The notes under the pieces were generated by a model. That model searched no databases. It was given only the letters and a program-made list of their open reading frames with translations, and was not told the DNA's origin. Shown one piece after another: positions 61,680 to 64,000 of a stretch of DNA of 64,000 bases. The DNA is from Microcebus murinus. Its lineage: Eukaryota > Chordata > Mammalia > Primates > Cheirogaleidae. How positions within the stretch are numbered: the stretch's first letter is position 1; the number at the start of each line of letters is the position of its first letter. The position numbers were made by a program, and so were the translations under genes. The stretch covers positions 86,844,001-86,908,000 of the forward strand of contig NC_134108.1 in assembly GCF_040939455.1 (NCBI RefSeq). The letters run 5' to 3'.

Positions 61680-61878
61680 GGCAACAAAATATGGCCCAAG
61701 GGCCAAATTCAGTTTGCTGGCCAGTTTTTGTAAATAAAGTTTATGTATTATTTATAGCTGCTTTTGTGCTGAAGTGGTGTAGTTGAGTTGTTGTAACAAA
61801 TACCACGTGGCCTGCAGAGTTGCAAATATTTATTATCTGGTCCTTTATGGAAAGTATTTGCCACCCCATGAACTAGAG
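61680..61878 (-). mobile_element. hAT-Charlie-type MER element
   Basis: 'gccagtttttgtaaataaag', 'atttatagctgcttttgtgc', 'aatatttattatctggtcct' and 'agtatttgccaccccatgaa' match a well-known non-autonomous hAT family (MER3-like by memory). Confidence 0.65.
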
Positions 61879-62039
61879 GGTGCATGCCCCATCCAGGCTA
61901 CCTCAGAGCTCCAGCCAACAGTTGCTGTGGAGAGATATCCACTCAGTGTTGCCAAATCTAGTTTTAAGAGAAGTGTGAACTCAAGATTTTGACATAAAAT
62001 TTTCTAATAGTTAAGTGTTGTCAACTAATTCAAGTTCTG

Positions 62040-62393
62040 CTCAGCCACAAAAAACAATGATGATCTAGCACCTCTTGTATTATCCTGGGTAGAGTTGGAG
62101 CCCATTATCCTAGGTGAAGTATCACAAGAATGGAAAAACTTGCACCACATGTACTCACCATCAAATTGGTATTAACTGACTTAATGGATCAACACTTAAG
62201 TGCACATATAGCAGTAACATTCATTGGGTGTAAGACTGATGGGAGGGTGGGAGAGGCGTGTGTATATTCACACCTAATGGGTGCAGTGCACACCATCTGG
62301 GGATGGACACACTTGAAGCTCTGACTCGGGTGGGGCAAAGGCAATATATGTAACCTAAACATTTGTACCCCTGTAATATGCTGAAAAAAAAGT
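62040..62393 (+). mobile_element. L1 3' end, lineage-specific type, 5' truncated
   Basis: 'tatcctgggtagagttggag', 'cccattatcctaggtgaagt' (ORF2 end), then 3' UTR with 'gtgcagtgcacaccatctgg' and terminus 'aaacatttgtacccctgtaa' + 'tatgctgaaaaaaaa'. It serves as the reference for the shorter L1 ends in this window. Confidence 0.88.
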
Positions 62394-62394
62394 T

Positions 62395-62798
62395 TCTAAA
62401 CACTGGGAAGACTAATCAGAAAACATCTGGCCATGTTGGCTCCTCCAGTTTGTGATCTTTGTTTTATATATCCTAGTTTTAGCCACAAGAGAGATGGAAT
62501 CGACCATTTCTTAGTCTTAAACCAAAAATATGGAGAAAGAACTTGTGTCATGAGCTTGCTTTGCACCATCAACCACGGCTGAAGAGTGTGGGTACCAAAT
62601 TCACTGAACTCTACAGGCCCTTAGTACCAAAAAGATTATAATCCCAATCAAACCACTAATACATAATTTAAAAGTAAATTTAAAAATTAACCTCCAAAAG
62701 AAGTCTAAGAAATTTTGGTGTAATATTTTCTTCTTTGTGATAACTACCCTGAGTTTTCCCCAAAATATATTTATTTTTTAAGGTAAAAAGCTCCCTTT
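62395..62798. other. Unannotated stretch
   Basis: Unique AT-rich sequence. Confidence 0.4.
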
Positions 62799-62812
62799 CC
62801 CTTCCACATTTT

Positions 62813-63133
<321 letters not shown>

Positions 63134-63147
63134 CCCTTCCACATTTT

Positions 63148-64000
63148 GTTTTGCTTTTGTTCCTGCTTCATGCCTGGTTCTGTCTGGCTTCTGTCACCTG
63201 AGCTTTCCAACACTGTCTGGGCTAACATTATGGGGCCAGAGTGTGGAGTCACATTTGCACTAACAGGGTGGCTCCTACGGTAGCCATGTGGATGAAAGAC
63301 GGCAGGCCCTTGGAAAGGAATGTGGTTGATCATCGGAGCGTGCAATGAGCTGATTGTGTTACAGAGTGTTGTCTCAAATGCACGTTTCCCTTTTTTTTGA
63401 ATTGGTATTTCTAAAGGCCCAATGTCTATTCAATTTGTCTTTTATAAGTGACCATGGCTTGTTCTCTATAACTGAAATATGTCCTCATTGTCACTAAACA
63501 CGGACAATATTTCTCCGAGGCCTTCTAGTTGCTATAGAGCTTTGAGGGTTTATTTATTTATTTTTTAATATTATCTTATTTTTTTTCCCTAAACGTTCAA
63601 AGCAGCAAAACTTCCTCTGTAAGAACACATTGATTTAATTTATTAGTCCTCTGAGGGGCTAGGAAAGGAGAACACCTCCCAGAAACCATGCTGTAAGAAA
63701 AACAAATGAGCCCCTGAACTGGCAATTATCTTCCTGCTATTCATCATGTGCAGCTGGCAAAGGCTGACCAAAAGGTTTAATTGTAAATAACAAGTATGAT
63801 TTATTTGAAGAAAAGAAATTCAGACAATGATGCAGCAAGATGAGTTGATGCCGTGAAAATGAAATTAGATTGGATAGGGTTCTCCTAGTGGGTGAAAGAA
63901 TTGAACTTTGAAATGAAAAATTGATACTTAGGATACACACTAAAATATGTGATGCCAATTTTTGCTCATTAATTAGACAAGGTCAAACCATACAGGATGT
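63148..64000. other. Unannotated terminal stretch
   Basis: Unique sequence to the window end with no recognisable repeat, exon or RNA gene. Confidence 0.4.

Overview
This is nuclear DNA from a primate, most likely a strepsirrhine (lemur or galago group). It is AT-rich, non-coding and packed with interspersed repeats. The main clue is the Alu population: most full-length copies carry a characteristic stretch at the monomer junction ('ttggccaattaatttctttc', then 'tatttatagtagagacgggg'), which I know as a hallmark of strepsirrhine Alus. Short L1 3' ends of a shared, apparently lineage-specific type (ending near 'taatatgctgaaataaaa') point the same way. There are no prokaryotic features: no operons, Shine-Dalgarno sites, rRNA, tRNA or CRISPR.

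The only convincing protein-coding sequence is two consecutive internal exons on the + strand, at 57688-57820 and 59504-59692. Both have good splice acceptors and donors. Each has only one open reading phase, and the two phases join in frame (phase 0 in, 1/1 across the intron, phase 1 out). They encode a hydrophilic Ser/Lys/Asp-rich, probably disordered, stretch of a protein I cannot name. Everything else is best read as intronic or intergenic.

Layout: 0-9 kb holds Alus, an old L1M interrupted by two LTR-type insertions, an L2 interrupted by a MaLR-type LTR, and a possible piggyBac-type MITE. 9-19 kb has MIR, L1M/MLT1 fragments, four Alus and a MER5-like hAT relic. 19-21.3 kb is a 5'-truncated L1 (-) interrupted by an MST LTR. 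22-31 kb is dense in MaLR LTRs, an ERVL-type LTR, Alus, and two long microsatellites: (TTTTC)n in an Alu tail and (GA)n inside an MST LTR. 33.7-37.2 kb is a decayed mariner split by a 2.3 kb L1 with a 5' inversion. 41-43.1 kb is an L2 interrupted by a 280 bp copy of nearby sequence fused to half an Alu. 43.4-48.7 kb is L1 (-) split by a ~1.5 kb hAT element with transposase remnants, followed by a MER1-type hAT relic. 49-54 kb holds L1, Alu, a U2 snRNA fragment, MIR and another L1 (-). 54.9-64 kb holds young Alus around the two exons, ERV-like LTRs, an MLT1 and an L1 3' end.

I found no operon-like or multi-gene system. The notable biology is the two-exon gene segment and several informative retrotransposition products: a nested L1 twin-priming event, an ultra-short twin-primed L1, and a local duplication coupled to an Alu fragment. 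Repeat family names come from sequence recognition without a library search, so subfamily assignments are approximate.
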